A stretch of 64,000 nt of DNA from Clostridium putrefaciens. GTDB taxonomy: Bacteria > Bacillota > Clostridia > Clostridiales > Clostridiaceae. Within the stretch, counting starts at the first letter, position 1, and each line of letters begins with the position of its first letter. The DNA is taken from contig NZ_UFWZ01000001.1 of the NCBI RefSeq assembly GCF_900461105.1, positions 2,232,001 to 2,296,000 on the forward strand, written 5' to 3'. A model generated the notes under the pieces. That model was not told the origin of the DNA. It saw only the letters and a list, made by a program, of their open reading frames with translations, and made no database searches. Below are positions 15,222 to 24,244 of the stretch, piece after piece. Position numbers and translations under genes: made by a program.

Positions 15222-15867
15222 AAATCATATCATCCAGTAAATCCATTGCAATTTCTTTAATCTTTGCCACTTTATCAGTAACTGTACTCTTTCCTATACC
15301 AATTTCAACTGCTATTTCCCTATGGCTGAATCCATCAGATAATAGCTGAAGTATCCTACCATAGTTAGTGTCGATTTCCTGTACACGACTAATTAGTTCA
15401 TTCAGCATACCCAAATAGATATCTGCTGAAGCATATGTAGCTGGTGTAATCGCTTCGAAATTAGCCTCTTCCCCATCTTCATTTTCCGCTGACAGGCAAC
15501 TGAATGTTAATGTCCCGAAGTTCTTCTTATCTAATGAATTAGCATATGGACACTGACTGCATTTGTTACTTTCTGGACATCGAATCAATTTTCCTTTTCC
15601 ATTACTTACTTCGCAGCGTTTATCACGGTCTTCTGCTTTAAACTCTGCTGAATAGGAACTCATCATGGCATCGTACTGCGCTTTAGTCCCTGGAATCAGA
15701 ACCACATCTACCATTCTGTTTCCCACTCTCCATTTTCTAATCTGAGATTTTTCTACACCTGCAATCATCCCATGTTCTTCGATGGAATCCCTATCGATAA
15801 TCATTGGGATTAATACCTGTTCCTCCTCTACTTTATTTACTCTGATTTCCTGTGTTTCTTTTTTCAT
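15220..15867 (-). CDS. Sigma-like HTH protein with a Cys cluster
   Basis: A 215-residue protein starting MKKETQEIRVNKVEEEQVLI. The C-terminal part (YGRILQLLSDGFSHREIAVE followed by IGIGKSTVTDKVAKIKEIA) is a sigma-70 region 4/LuxR-like helix-turn-helix. The middle carries CPESNKCSQCPYA, which with an upstream Cys could bind zinc or a cluster. MIIDRDSIEEHG and RKWRVGNRMVDVVLIPG form a conserved N-terminal segment seen in proteins of Firmicute mobile elements. It is probably a transcriptional regulator. GGAGAG precedes the ATG at 15867. Confidence 0.6.
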   Translation of the reverse strand: MKKETQEIRVNKVEEEQVLIPMIIDRDSIEEHGMIAGVEKSQIRKWRVGNRMVDVVLIPGTKAQYDAMMSSYSAEFKAEDRDKRCEVSNGKGKLIRCPESNKCSQCPYANSLDKKNFGTLTFSCLSAENEDGEEANFEAITPATYASADIYLGMLNELISRVQEIDTNYGRILQLLSDGFSHREIAVEIGIGKSTVTDKVAKIKEIAMDLLDDMI

Positions 15868-16255
15868 AGATTGTCTCTCCTTCTGACCGAGAGAGACTGA
15901 GGTAAGGTAGATCATTTGACCCTAGATAAAAGCATCCCAAAACCAAGCGTTAGAAAAAGAGCGCAAGAAATATAGGGTACTTCCATCTGCTTTTACATAA
16001 CTGCCATAATTATGGCAGCTACTTCAAAAGCAATATGGTCATATCCACCTTCCTAGCGCTCTGTCAGGTCTATATGAATTTTTTAAGGAGATTTTCCTCC
16101 CGACAATCTTAGAATACTCATTTTGATCTTTCTAGCAATTGACGAAAGTTCAACGCCCTTACATGTATAAATATAAGGGACTTTAAAATTTCGCGACCAA
16201 CTCATCGAGTTGGCTTTTATTTGTTTATATATGGGGGTTTCCCAAATTTGGGCAT
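15868..16255. other. Non-coding gap with palindrome and repeated GATGAGTT motif
   Basis: About 390 bp without a convincing gene. It holds an 18-bp perfect palindrome (16001-16018), a GAGCGC/GCGCTC-type inverted pair (15959-16062), a CCCTTA...TAAGGG hairpin (16157-16180), and one copy of the CCAACTCATCGAGTT repeat. It separates the prophage's last gene from the restriction operon and may contain the sigma-like gene's promoter and operator. Confidence 0.5.
16001..16018. repeat. 18-bp perfect palindrome (possible operator)
   Basis: CTGCCATAA/TTATGGCAG is perfectly symmetric. It lies 134 bp upstream of the sigma-like gene in transcription direction and could be the site of a dimeric repressor. 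Confidence 0.5.
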
Positions 16256-16299
16256 AAAAAAAGAACCCCTTTTGGGGTTCAAAACCAACTCATCGAGTT
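16196..16299. repeat. Direct repeat pair ACCAACTCATCGAGTT
   Basis: Copies at 16196-16211 and 16284-16299 are identical over 16 bp. The first is also a hairpin (CCAACTC-ATC-GAGTTGG, 16197-16213); the second loses the last two pairs. They flank the restriction operon's terminator. They could be recombination scars or paired terminator parts. Confidence 0.55.
16256..16280 (-). terminator. Terminator of the restriction-modification operon
   Basis: On the minus strand GAACCCC-AAAA-GGGGTTC is a perfect 7-bp stem followed by seven T. It lies 28 bp after the stop codon of the last operon gene. Confidence 0.9.
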
Positions 16300-16307
16300 A
16301 ATGAATT

Positions 16308-17894
16308 TTAATTTTTTATTGCAGTACCTAATTCGGATATTCCGAACTGCTCTAAGACACCATTGAAATCACCAAGCGAGAGGCCTGGCATAGTATCCAT
16401 TATGCGAATATAGGTTTTATCAGGGTCATTATAATAATTTAACTTATTATTCGATTTATCAAATAATTTTTGCGTTATTCTCGAACTTAATCTCATACCT
16501 ACACAAATTGCCATTAAAACATTAGTAGTCATGTTATTATAGTTATTATTCTGAATTTTACCATGATAGTTTTTGTGAAGTCCTGTCTCTTCATTAAATT
16601 GCTCAGGGTATTTCCATTTTCTATTCTCCATCAAAAACCATAAACACTCGCATAGAGATTTAGTTGGATCTCCTATCAGCTTCATAAGTTCAATTTCTTC
16701 TTGTTCATCATAAGACGCTAACTGTTTATAAAATGCTTGATAAGCTTCCTCCGGTTCACATGTTAAAGAAGCCTGATATTTTGGATGAAATGTAAGAAGT
16801 CTATTGTCAATTCCTTCAAGTCTTCCAAGTATCGCATAACCAAGAAAATCCTTATCAGCATTGGCATAAGTAGTGTACTTTTGCTCACGGATATTTATAA
16901 CACATTTGGAAAGATTCTTTTTTGCTTTAGCAGTTAAATGAAGCAATCCATCTTTTTGTATTACATACTGACTATCAGCAAGAACAAAGTATCCATCAGC
17001 ATAAACAAACCGTCCCCCACTTATCCATCGTTTAAGAACTAAATCTGCATCAATAATCTTTAGGGCTTCAACTGGAGTTAATTTGACAAAGTCTTTATTG
17101 TTATTAATTTCTTCATAGACATCTTCATAGTCTGCAAACTTTGAAATTATATCTTCAAGACCAACTTCAATCAATCTATATTTTACTGATAATCGTGATG
17201 TTATAAAGAATTTACTTAAATCTTCAATTAAAGTGTCACAGGATAATATAATGTTTTCTCCAGACATTTTATATTGCTGAATAAATTCTAGTGCCTTCTT
17301 TATAAAGCTGTTTTTAGGCATCAGAACTCTTGGTGCCAATCTATGTGCCTGCCATTCTAGCCACCTTACTTCATTTTCTTTTGTGTTCTTCCCTTCAGGT
17401 GGTGTAAAGAAAACCTCGGATTGACGGCATAAAATGGGGTATAGCTTTTCAGATGCATTTTTATTTTTCAACTCAAGTATTTCAAAATATATGTTATCCT
17501 TTTCCCAATGCAGTGCCTCATGGATTAATGTATTTCTTTTCGAGCCTTCACCATATACAGCTTCTGAAAAGGGATCAATCAATACAGTTCCTGCATTAAA
17601 AACTGTTGATGTATATTGCCTTGTATCTTGATTATAAACATCTATATACCCATCAAGTAGTAAACAGCAACCAAAAACATCAGAATTGCTTGATAAGGAA
17701 ACTTCTTGTACTGTGAGTCCCATATCCTTAAGTATCTCTTCTACTGGAAGAGGCATCGGTTCAACCAATGCCTGCTTACAATATTTTGTTAGAAATTTAG
17801 TTGCATAATCGTCAAGTCGATTTTTACCAAGAATCAATGCACCCGACTTTTTATTAATATCAAAAATATCACTCGATGTTATTTTGCTCTTCAT
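16308..17894 (-). CDS. Long ImmA/IrrE-like metallopeptidase in the hsd operon
   Basis: A 528-residue protein. The N-terminal half resembles ImmA/IrrE peptidases: PLPVEEILKDMGL, a following FGCCLLLDG, then the zinc motif HEALHW (about residue 126) and a later WLEWQAHRLAPRVLMPK. Known relatives cleave repressors. The remaining 300 residues form a C-terminal extension with no domain that I recognise; it includes FADYEDVYEEINNNKDF and several aromatic patches. It is the last gene before the operon terminator and overlaps the YgjP-like gene by 26 bp. A substrate among the operon's products is an inference only. Confidence 0.75.
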   Translation of the reverse strand: MKSKITSSDIFDINKKSGALILGKNRLDDYATKFLTKYCKQALVEPMPLPVEEILKDMGLTVQEVSLSSNSDVFGCCLLLDGYIDVYNQDTRQYTSTVFNAGTVLIDPFSEAVYGEGSKRNTLIHEALHWEKDNIYFEILELKNKNASEKLYPILCRQSEVFFTPPEGKNTKENEVRWLEWQAHRLAPRVLMPKNSFIKKALEFIQQYKMSGENIILSCDTLIEDLSKFFITSRLSVKYRLIEVGLEDIISKFADYEDVYEEINNNKDFVKLTPVEALKIIDADLVLKRWISGGRFVYADGYFVLADSQYVIQKDGLLHLTAKAKKNLSKCVINIREQKYTTYANADKDFLGYAILGRLEGIDNRLLTFHPKYQASLTCEPEEAYQAFYKQLASYDEQEEIELMKLIGDPTKSLCECLWFLMENRKWKYPEQFNEETGLHKNYHGKIQNNNYNNMTTNVLMAICVGMRLSSRITQKLFDKSNNKLNYYNDPDKTYIRIMDTMPGLSLGDFNGVLEQFGISELGTAIKN

Positions 17895-18621
17895 TCTCTA
17901 CCTGTTCTCCTTTTTCAATATAATCTAAAGGCATCTCTGTCAATAGCTTTTTTGCCTCTTTCCAGGTAGGATAGAATTCCTCAACAAGTGCATGAAATCT
18001 ATGCGTGTGATTCTTTTCTATCAAGTGTACTAACTCATGGATAACTATATATTCAAGACATTCAACTGGCTTTTTAGCAAACTGCAAATTAATCCATATT
18101 CTTTTTTTAGAAATATTACAAGTGCCCCATTTTGTCCTCATATTCTTAATTTTGTATTCATTAGCATGAAGATTGGTTTTTGCCTCGCACCTTGAAACAA
18201 CACTTTCCAACACTCTATTAAGTTCTTGTCTATACCATTCGTTAAAAGCCCTCTCTCTAGATTCTTTGGTTGATCCCGTAGGTGCAGTTAAAATAATCTT
18301 ATTTGGTACCTTGGTAATTACGTACTTGTTACCTTCATAAACAACCTGCAAACGATAAGACTTTCCCCATAAATAATGTGACTCGCCAGACAGATATTCA
18401 CGTTCAGTTTGACGTGCTTGTGATAACATCCTATCTCTCACCTTAGTAATCTCCGGCATTTTCTTTAAAACAAAAAGCCTTATTTCTTCGTCAGGGTAAT
18501 CGATGGGAGTGCTGACGGTTACATTCCCTTCTGGAGGATTAACCCTTATATAAAGATTTTTAAGGTTTTTCTTTTTGATAATTTCTATTGGCATACCACT
18601 AATTATTACTTCATTACTCAC
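17869..18621 (-). CDS. YgjP-like (M48/SprT-type) metallopeptidase
   Basis: A 250-residue protein with a GTG start, overlapping the hsdR stop by 8 bp. N-terminal segments (NLYIRVNPPEGNVTVSTPID) and the catalytic part MRTKWGTCNISKKRIWINLQ, then HELVHLIEKNHTHRFHALVE, identify the YgjP/DUF45 family (zinc ligands HExxH plus a downstream His). Such genes are often found next to hsdR in type I systems, but their substrate is not known to me. Coupled translation with hsdR suggests a matched amount of both proteins. Confidence 0.88.
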   Translation of the reverse strand: MSNEVIISGMPIEIIKKKNLKNLYIRVNPPEGNVTVSTPIDYPDEEIRLFVLKKMPEITKVRDRMLSQARQTEREYLSGESHYLWGKSYRLQVVYEGNKYVITKVPNKIILTAPTGSTKESRERAFNEWYRQELNRVLESVVSRCEAKTNLHANEYKIKNMRTKWGTCNISKKRIWINLQFAKKPVECLEYIVIHELVHLIEKNHTHRFHALVEEFYPTWKEAKKLLTEMPLDYIEKGEQVENEEQNNIE

Positions 18622-21600
18622 CGTATTCCACCTGCCTTTCAGCTATACTGAATACTTCATTAGTTTTCTCAGTCGCTTCATCTTCTTCATAACCATATAA
18701 CGATAAATTATCATATATAGCAGATTTTATCTTTTGCTGTTTCTGGCGATTCTTCTTCCAATCAGGGCGTATCGCATTACAGATAGCACTATCAATATTT
18801 ACAACCAGTTTTTCATCTCTATCAAAGTAATCAAATAAAGCTCTTCTAGCCTCGCTATACTTCACAGCATCAGGATAATCCGAATTTTCTTCTGGATGTA
18901 ATATTGCTTGTGCCAGTTCTACAACTTGACGTAAATACTCCTCATAGCTCATAGCCTCAATTCGTCTTTGGACAATAATCTTTTGAAGCATTTCTGATAG
19001 CTTTCCATAATAAACTGCATTAGAAGACATCTTCTTAACAATTTCATGTTGCAAGTTGTTTTCAATAGTTTCTGCTTTTGCCTCATCGTTACCCGGCAAT
19101 TCCTTTACCAACGCATCAATCGGGGTTGTAGTAGTGTTATCTATCAGCAACTCGACTAATGACATATTATTAAGTTCGCTTACAACTGTAGAGTCTTCTG
19201 CACGTATGTAAGTGTCAAGGATATAGCGCATATCAGCCTCATACGGTTTTAAATCAATATAATCACAGCTTGCTAGTTTAACCATTTCTTTTATTTTGTT
19301 ATAACCTGAAATATCACTTCTTAGTCTGCTAACTTGACCCTCTGAGTAGCCATAATCGCTCACAAGTTTATCACTGCAGTTAGCAAAAGATCGTGTTAGC
19401 GAGGCTGTAAGACTATACAAAATATCTCTGCGACCTGTATTTTCATCATCTTCGCTATTCTCACCACAAAAATAGTCAATGTAATCAGTATCCTCTTTAG
19501 GATCGTTTACATTTTCCAGTAAATCTTTCAACGATGCAATTGCACCCACCATCTCTGATTTTGCCTCGTCATAGCGATTCTTGATAAGTCCCTCAACATC
19601 TTCCTTATCAAAGTTATCGAAAGCTTCAGTAGTATAATCAGACACTGCAAGCTGCACATTACGAAACAAGTCCATGTAATCTACGATATAACCATAGTCT
19701 TTATCCTCGCCATCTGGTCTATTAACCCGGCAGATAGCCTGGAAAAGGTCATGATCCCTCATGGATTTATCAATATATAAATATGTCGCTGTGGGGGCAT
19801 CAAAACCTGTTAATAGCTTGTATACAACGATAAGAAGTTTCATCTTAGCTGGTTCTTTTTTGAACTGCTCTTTTACTTCTTTTTCGAATTCAGACAGTTT
19901 TTTACCTTTAAGCATACGTTCATAAATAGATTTCTTATATTCTTCTTCGCCCTCTTGACTTAAATCACTTGTAGCTGTTCTAACACTCGCGGTTGAAGGC
20001 TCAAATGAAGTTACAACAGCACACTTGTTAAAGCCGTTACTAGTGAAAATATCCCAGTATCTGCAAGCCTCGTATATACTGTTGGCCACAAGCATGGCAG
20101 TACCACGCTCGTTTTTTAGACGAGGTTTTAAATTCATATCGAAAATGATATCGCTAGCTATTTTCTCAAGTCTTTGTTTTGAACTGTATAATTTGTTGAT
20201 TGATGTCCAACTTTGCTTCAACTGTATCTTTGCTCTATCTGTAAGTCCTAAGGTTTTATTATCAAACCATAAATCGACCTTATCTTTACTAGATAAGTCT
20301 TGGTCAACATCTCTTGCTTCATAACGCAAATCAAGAACAACACCATCTTGAACACCTTCATCAAATTTATAAGTATGGATGTAAGGTCCAAAAGTTTCAA
20401 GACTGGTCGCTTTATCTTTTTTGAGTAGTGGAGTCCCTGTAAAACCAATAAGTAATGCTTCAGGCATCAGTACTTTAACAGCTTCATGCAATTTCCCTGA
20501 GTTAGTACGATGGCACTCATCAATAAACGCTATAATATTTCCTTTTGCTTTAAAGTCAGCCGGGAGGTCTTTTAGCAATTCTTTACGATACTGATCCACG
20601 TCAGATTGTTTGCCTGCATTATGTCCGTATTTATGAATTAAAGAACATATAATAGAATCATCATTCTTATTTAGAATTTCTCTTAAATCAGCACTACTCT
20701 TTGTTCTTCTTACTTTCTCATTTACATCAATAAATAAGCTTTCAATTTGGTCATCAAGTTCATCTCGGTCGGTAATGATTACCACTCGGCTATCTGCTAC
20801 ATTCTCAATAACCCACTTAGTAAGCCATACCATAATTAAGGACTTGCCAGATCCTTGCGTGTTCCAGATGATGCCACCTTCCTTGGCAAGAATTCTGTTC
20901 CTAGCTGCAATATTAGCAAAATATTGATTATGCCTTGCAACTTTTTTCACTCCTGCATCAAAAATAATAAAGTCGTGAATCAATGAAAGAAATCTCTTTT
21001 TTTGGCAAAGAGAAATAATACCATCTCTTAGCTTATTTCTTTCTCTAGATTGAATACCTTTAACAGTCGCAGAAAGTTCATCAGTGGCTTTAATATCTTC
21101 TTTCCAGTTCAGATAATACTTTTCAGGAGTTTCAATCGTTCCATACTTTAGTCCTTCAGCTTCGTTACCAGCAAAGAGAAATTGGGTAGTGCTAAAGAAA
21201 TTTTGAATATACTCTTTTTTTTGGTTTGTGAGATTTTGGCGAATCCCCTCACCAATACTCACACATGAACGTTTTAACTCAAATATGGCAAGAGCGATAC
21301 CGTTTATATACAGCACTACATCAGGACGTTTTCTCTCTATTTGATTAAAGCAAAGAACACTTACTTCCTCAGCAGCATAAAAATCATTGTTATCAACATT
21401 GTTCCAGTCGATATAATGGACTGTTTGACGATTTTTATTCTCGTCCTTAACACCTTGCTTTCCATAGCGAAGCAGGGAATAGACCTCTTTATTGATTTGG
21501 TAAAGGCTATCCACTTGATTGCTCGCTTTTGAAACAAGCTCAGTTACAGCTTTGGAAATCTGGTCTTTCGAATAACCACGTTTTTCAAGATTTTTCTTCA

Positions 21601-21739
21601 ACAAATCTTCTCTGATAGGTTTATTATTCTGATCCTCTAGATTTCCGAGATACGTATAACCAAGACCACCTTCTTCCTCTTTATCTATTAACCAGTGGAG
21701 GACCTTGTTTTGCAATTTTCTTTCTAAATCAACAGACAT
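18614..21739 (-). CDS. hsdR: Type I restriction enzyme subunit R
   Basis: A 1,041-residue motor-nuclease subunit. The N-terminal nuclease carries DVVLYINGIALAIFELKRS (D...ExK). The SF2 motor has Walker A NTQGSGKS, VIITDRDELDDQ, the DEAD-like FIDECHR and GFTGTP, and the C-terminal helical region would bind the methylase core. With HsdM and HsdS it translocates and cuts unmodified DNA. The ATG at 21739 is 8 bases after GGAGG; another ATG two codons earlier is too close. It begins 13 bp after the hsdS stop. The reading frame is intact although hsdS is not. Confidence 0.95.
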   Translation of the reverse strand: MSVDLERKLQNKVLHWLIDKEEEGGLGYTYLGNLEDQNNKPIREDLLKKNLEKRGYSKDQISKAVTELVSKASNQVDSLYQINKEVYSLLRYGKQGVKDENKNRQTVHYIDWNNVDNNDFYAAEEVSVLCFNQIERKRPDVVLYINGIALAIFELKRSCVSIGEGIRQNLTNQKKEYIQNFFSTTQFLFAGNEAEGLKYGTIETPEKYYLNWKEDIKATDELSATVKGIQSRERNKLRDGIISLCQKKRFLSLIHDFIIFDAGVKKVARHNQYFANIAARNRILAKEGGIIWNTQGSGKSLIMVWLTKWVIENVADSRVVIITDRDELDDQIESLFIDVNEKVRRTKSSADLREILNKNDDSIICSLIHKYGHNAGKQSDVDQYRKELLKDLPADFKAKGNIIAFIDECHRTNSGKLHEAVKVLMPEALLIGFTGTPLLKKDKATSLETFGPYIHTYKFDEGVQDGVVLDLRYEARDVDQDLSSKDKVDLWFDNKTLGLTDRAKIQLKQSWTSINKLYSSKQRLEKIASDIIFDMNLKPRLKNERGTAMLVANSIYEACRYWDIFTSNGFNKCAVVTSFEPSTASVRTATSDLSQEGEEEYKKSIYERMLKGKKLSEFEKEVKEQFKKEPAKMKLLIVVYKLLTGFDAPTATYLYIDKSMRDHDLFQAICRVNRPDGEDKDYGYIVDYMDLFRNVQLAVSDYTTEAFDNFDKEDVEGLIKNRYDEAKSEMVGAIASLKDLLENVNDPKEDTDYIDYFCGENSEDDENTGRRDILYSLTASLTRSFANCSDKLVSDYGYSEGQVSRLRSDISGYNKIKEMVKLASCDYIDLKPYEADMRYILDTYIRAEDSTVVSELNNMSLVELLIDNTTTTPIDALVKELPGNDEAKAETIENNLQHEIVKKMSSNAVYYGKLSEMLQKIIVQRRIEAMSYEEYLRQVVELAQAILHPEENSDYPDAVKYSEARRALFDYFDRDEKLVVNIDSAICNAIRPDWKKNRQKQQKIKSAIYDNLSLYGYEEDEATEKTNEVFSIAERQVEYGE

Positions 21740-22792
21740 AGCCATTACCTCCTCATACTTTAAGACGCACACGACCTGTTAAGAGGTCGTCCATTGCACC
21801 TTCTTTAATTTGAACCATTTTTTCTTTTTCTATTTTAAGAGATTCTATTTCTTCATCCATTGCTGTCAGAATTTCAACTATTTCTTTTTGCTCCTTCATT
21901 GAAACAACTGGAATCAAATACTCTTCCGTTACAGGTAATGAAATCTGGGAAAAAGAACTTCTTCCTGTCCCTTCATTTCTAAAGTGCTCGATATTATGCT
22001 TCAAGTAATAGAATAGAAACCTAACATCAGAAACACCAAGCGAGGTGTACCCCCACATTTCATTTTTGAAGGTGCATGGTTCATCACAATAAATGAAATC
22101 TATTACACCACGTGACTGAACAATCACTATTGGTTCCCTTATGATGTTTGCATTTGATAAATAATCGCTATTAGTACGGCATTCAGTATTTCCACCTGCG
22201 AAGACACGAATGGCGCCAGTAGACATATTAATTTCGTTCATTGTACCTGCAGTTATCGGAGTTCCTTTTACACGCTTATACACGCTTTTTATTGGTTTGT
22301 ATTCTCTTACCTCTTTATCAAACCCATCAAGCCTAGCTTTACCACTAACCAAATCATTCAAAGCACCATCACGGATAGCCTTTTTCTTTTCGATTAGCTC
22401 GGTTAGGTTGTCAATATGCTCGTCAAAATCAGAGAGCACGGAGGCGATGGCTTGTTGTTCTGATAACGGTGGTAATATTATGGAAATCTTACTTACTACA
22501 TTACTCATGAGCTTAGGGTTTCCAACATAGGATACATGTTTTGGTGTCTCTTTATTAATAATTTCAGCCATACATGCATTTGCATAACCCTCTTGTGAAC
22601 TCAATACACCGCAAACATTAGTACAATAAAATTGTCCTTCTCTATATTTTGTTGTTCCTGCATTAGCCCCATCAGTTGTCCATGTAATCCCATTTGCAAA
22701 CAGGAATTGATGGTAATACCCTAACAATCCGTTGTTTAGAGTTTGTGATGAATACACTGGATACTTATTGGTATTATTTTTAATAGAGGATA

Positions 22793-22802
22793 TCTTGTTG
22801 GT
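22793..22802. repeat. 10-bp target-site duplication of the IS (left copy)
   Basis: TCTTGTTGGT directly precedes the left end of the IS; the identical right copy is at 24164-24173. The perfect match suggests a recent insertion. Confidence 0.95.
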
Positions 22803-24163
22803 CAGGGCAATTGCATCCTTATATTGTAATGAGGTAAAGTTTAATCATATTTTGGTAGTATAAGGATATTGTTGCACTTGAAAATATAGAAGTTTAATAT
22901 AACGTTTACTTAAGATATTAGAACTGTAATAACTTTATGAAAACGATATTCCTATTGGATTGAAGTTAAAACCTTTTTTAAATAATCATTATCCCAACCG
23001 GATTTGAGCCTTTTAGCTTTTACACCAATCTTTACTGATTTTTCATTTTTTAATAAGTTTAAAGCTATGTGCCTTAAAATGGCAAAGTTTTCAGCTGCAT
23101 TTTCAATTCTTATTCGGCTATCATCTTCTCTAAAAGCAATATCTAAAATCCAATGTAAGCTATTCTCTATTCCCCAATGTTTTCTAATGGCATCAGCAAC
23201 TTTTTCAACATTTTCTGTTAAGCTCGAAATATAATATCTTCTTTCTTTAGATGTTTTATCGCCTATGGTTCTTTCAGATTCAACCATAATTATACTATTT
23301 AGGTTTTTCCACTCTGACTTCTGTGAAAGCCAGTTTAAATCGTTAATTAAGTAATGTTTACGTGTTTCAATTCTGCCATGGTCTTTGTTAGTAGTCTTGA
23401 AAAAACTATATTCAACATCAGCAAATTTATTCTTAGATTCTTCTTCAAAAAAGTATTTTATATCGTTGGAAAAGTTTTTATGATTACCTTTTAAAGCTAA
23501 AACATAATCTCCGCCCTTTTTGATTATTTTTTTAGCTATATTTTTTTGAGTACCCATAGCATCAATTGTTACTATAGATTTATTTATATCTATCTTATCT
23601 AATAATTCTGGAATTGCTGTTATTTCATTTGATTTATCATTAACCTTTATCTGACCTAAAACTAAACCCAACTGATTTGACCATGCACTTACCATATGAA
23701 TAGCTGATTTATTGTTACTTGTATCAAAGGAATGCCTAACTGTCTTGCCATCTATGGCAATTACGTCACCAGTAACTTTATCAGAAATATCTTTGATCCA
23801 CTTAATAAACGCTTCCTGAAATTCTTTTGGATTAATAATAGAAAATACTCTTCCAAAAGTATCATGGGATGGTATCCCATGATTAAGCTCTAAGAATGTT
23901 GAAAACCACTCTTGTTTTGATGTGCCATATTGAGCTATATCTGTCCATGTATCGGCTCCGCATATTATTGCACAAGTTGCTATTGTTAGTATATCAATAA
24001 GCTTATGTTTTGAATTATTATCTCTTGGGTCTGAAATGCTTATAAAAGAATTTGAAAGTTCGTTATACATAATTATAAAAATCCCCTTTACATTAGTAAT
24101 ATTATTAAATAAATTCTACTATGTAAAGGGATTTAACTCAAGTTTTTAAATGCAATTGCCCTG
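22803..24163 (-). mobile_element. Complete ISAs1-family insertion sequence (1,361 bp)
   Basis: Both ends read inward as CAGGGCAATTGCAT (14 identical bases; 22803-22816 and 24150-24163), the CAGGG start being typical of the ISAs1 family. One intact transposase gene occupies the centre. A 10-bp target duplication flanks it, within the 8-10 bp family range. It lies in the same orientation as the hsd operon, inside codon 30 of hsdS. Confidence 0.95.
22952..24070 (-). CDS. ISAs1-family transposase
   Basis: An intact 372-residue DDE transposase. The first catalytic Asp is in VIAIDGKTVRHSF, the second in VTIDAMGTQ, and the Glu in HWGIENSLHWILDIAFREDD. The N-terminal DPRDNNSKHKLIDILTIATC and GADTWTDI segments are the usual family beginning. 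Nothing is truncated, so the element may still move. The start MYNELSNSFI lies about 93 bp inside the right end of the element. Confidence 0.95.
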   Translation of the reverse strand: MYNELSNSFISISDPRDNNSKHKLIDILTIATCAIICGADTWTDIAQYGTSKQEWFSTFLELNHGIPSHDTFGRVFSIINPKEFQEAFIKWIKDISDKVTGDVIAIDGKTVRHSFDTSNNKSAIHMVSAWSNQLGLVLGQIKVNDKSNEITAIPELLDKIDINKSIVTIDAMGTQKNIAKKIIKKGGDYVLALKGNHKNFSNDIKYFFEEESKNKFADVEYSFFKTTNKDHGRIETRKHYLINDLNWLSQKSEWKNLNSIIMVESERTIGDKTSKERRYYISSLTENVEKVADAIRKHWGIENSLHWILDIAFREDDSRIRIENAAENFAILRHIALNLLKNEKSVKIGVKAKRLKSGWDNDYLKKVLTSIQ

Positions 24164-24244
24164 TCTTGTTGGTGGCTAGGACTTGACCTCTCTTAATTTG
24201 ATAGATGTCTCCAATTTGTACTTCCTTCCAATCTCTAGGATAAG

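Noticed and set aside
15912-15986. 24-codon minus-strand frame encoding a hydrophobic peptide (MEVPYISCALFLTLGFGMLL...)
   Set aside because: It could be a small membrane peptide, but there is no ribosome binding site and no homologue that I recognise; left out of the gene list.
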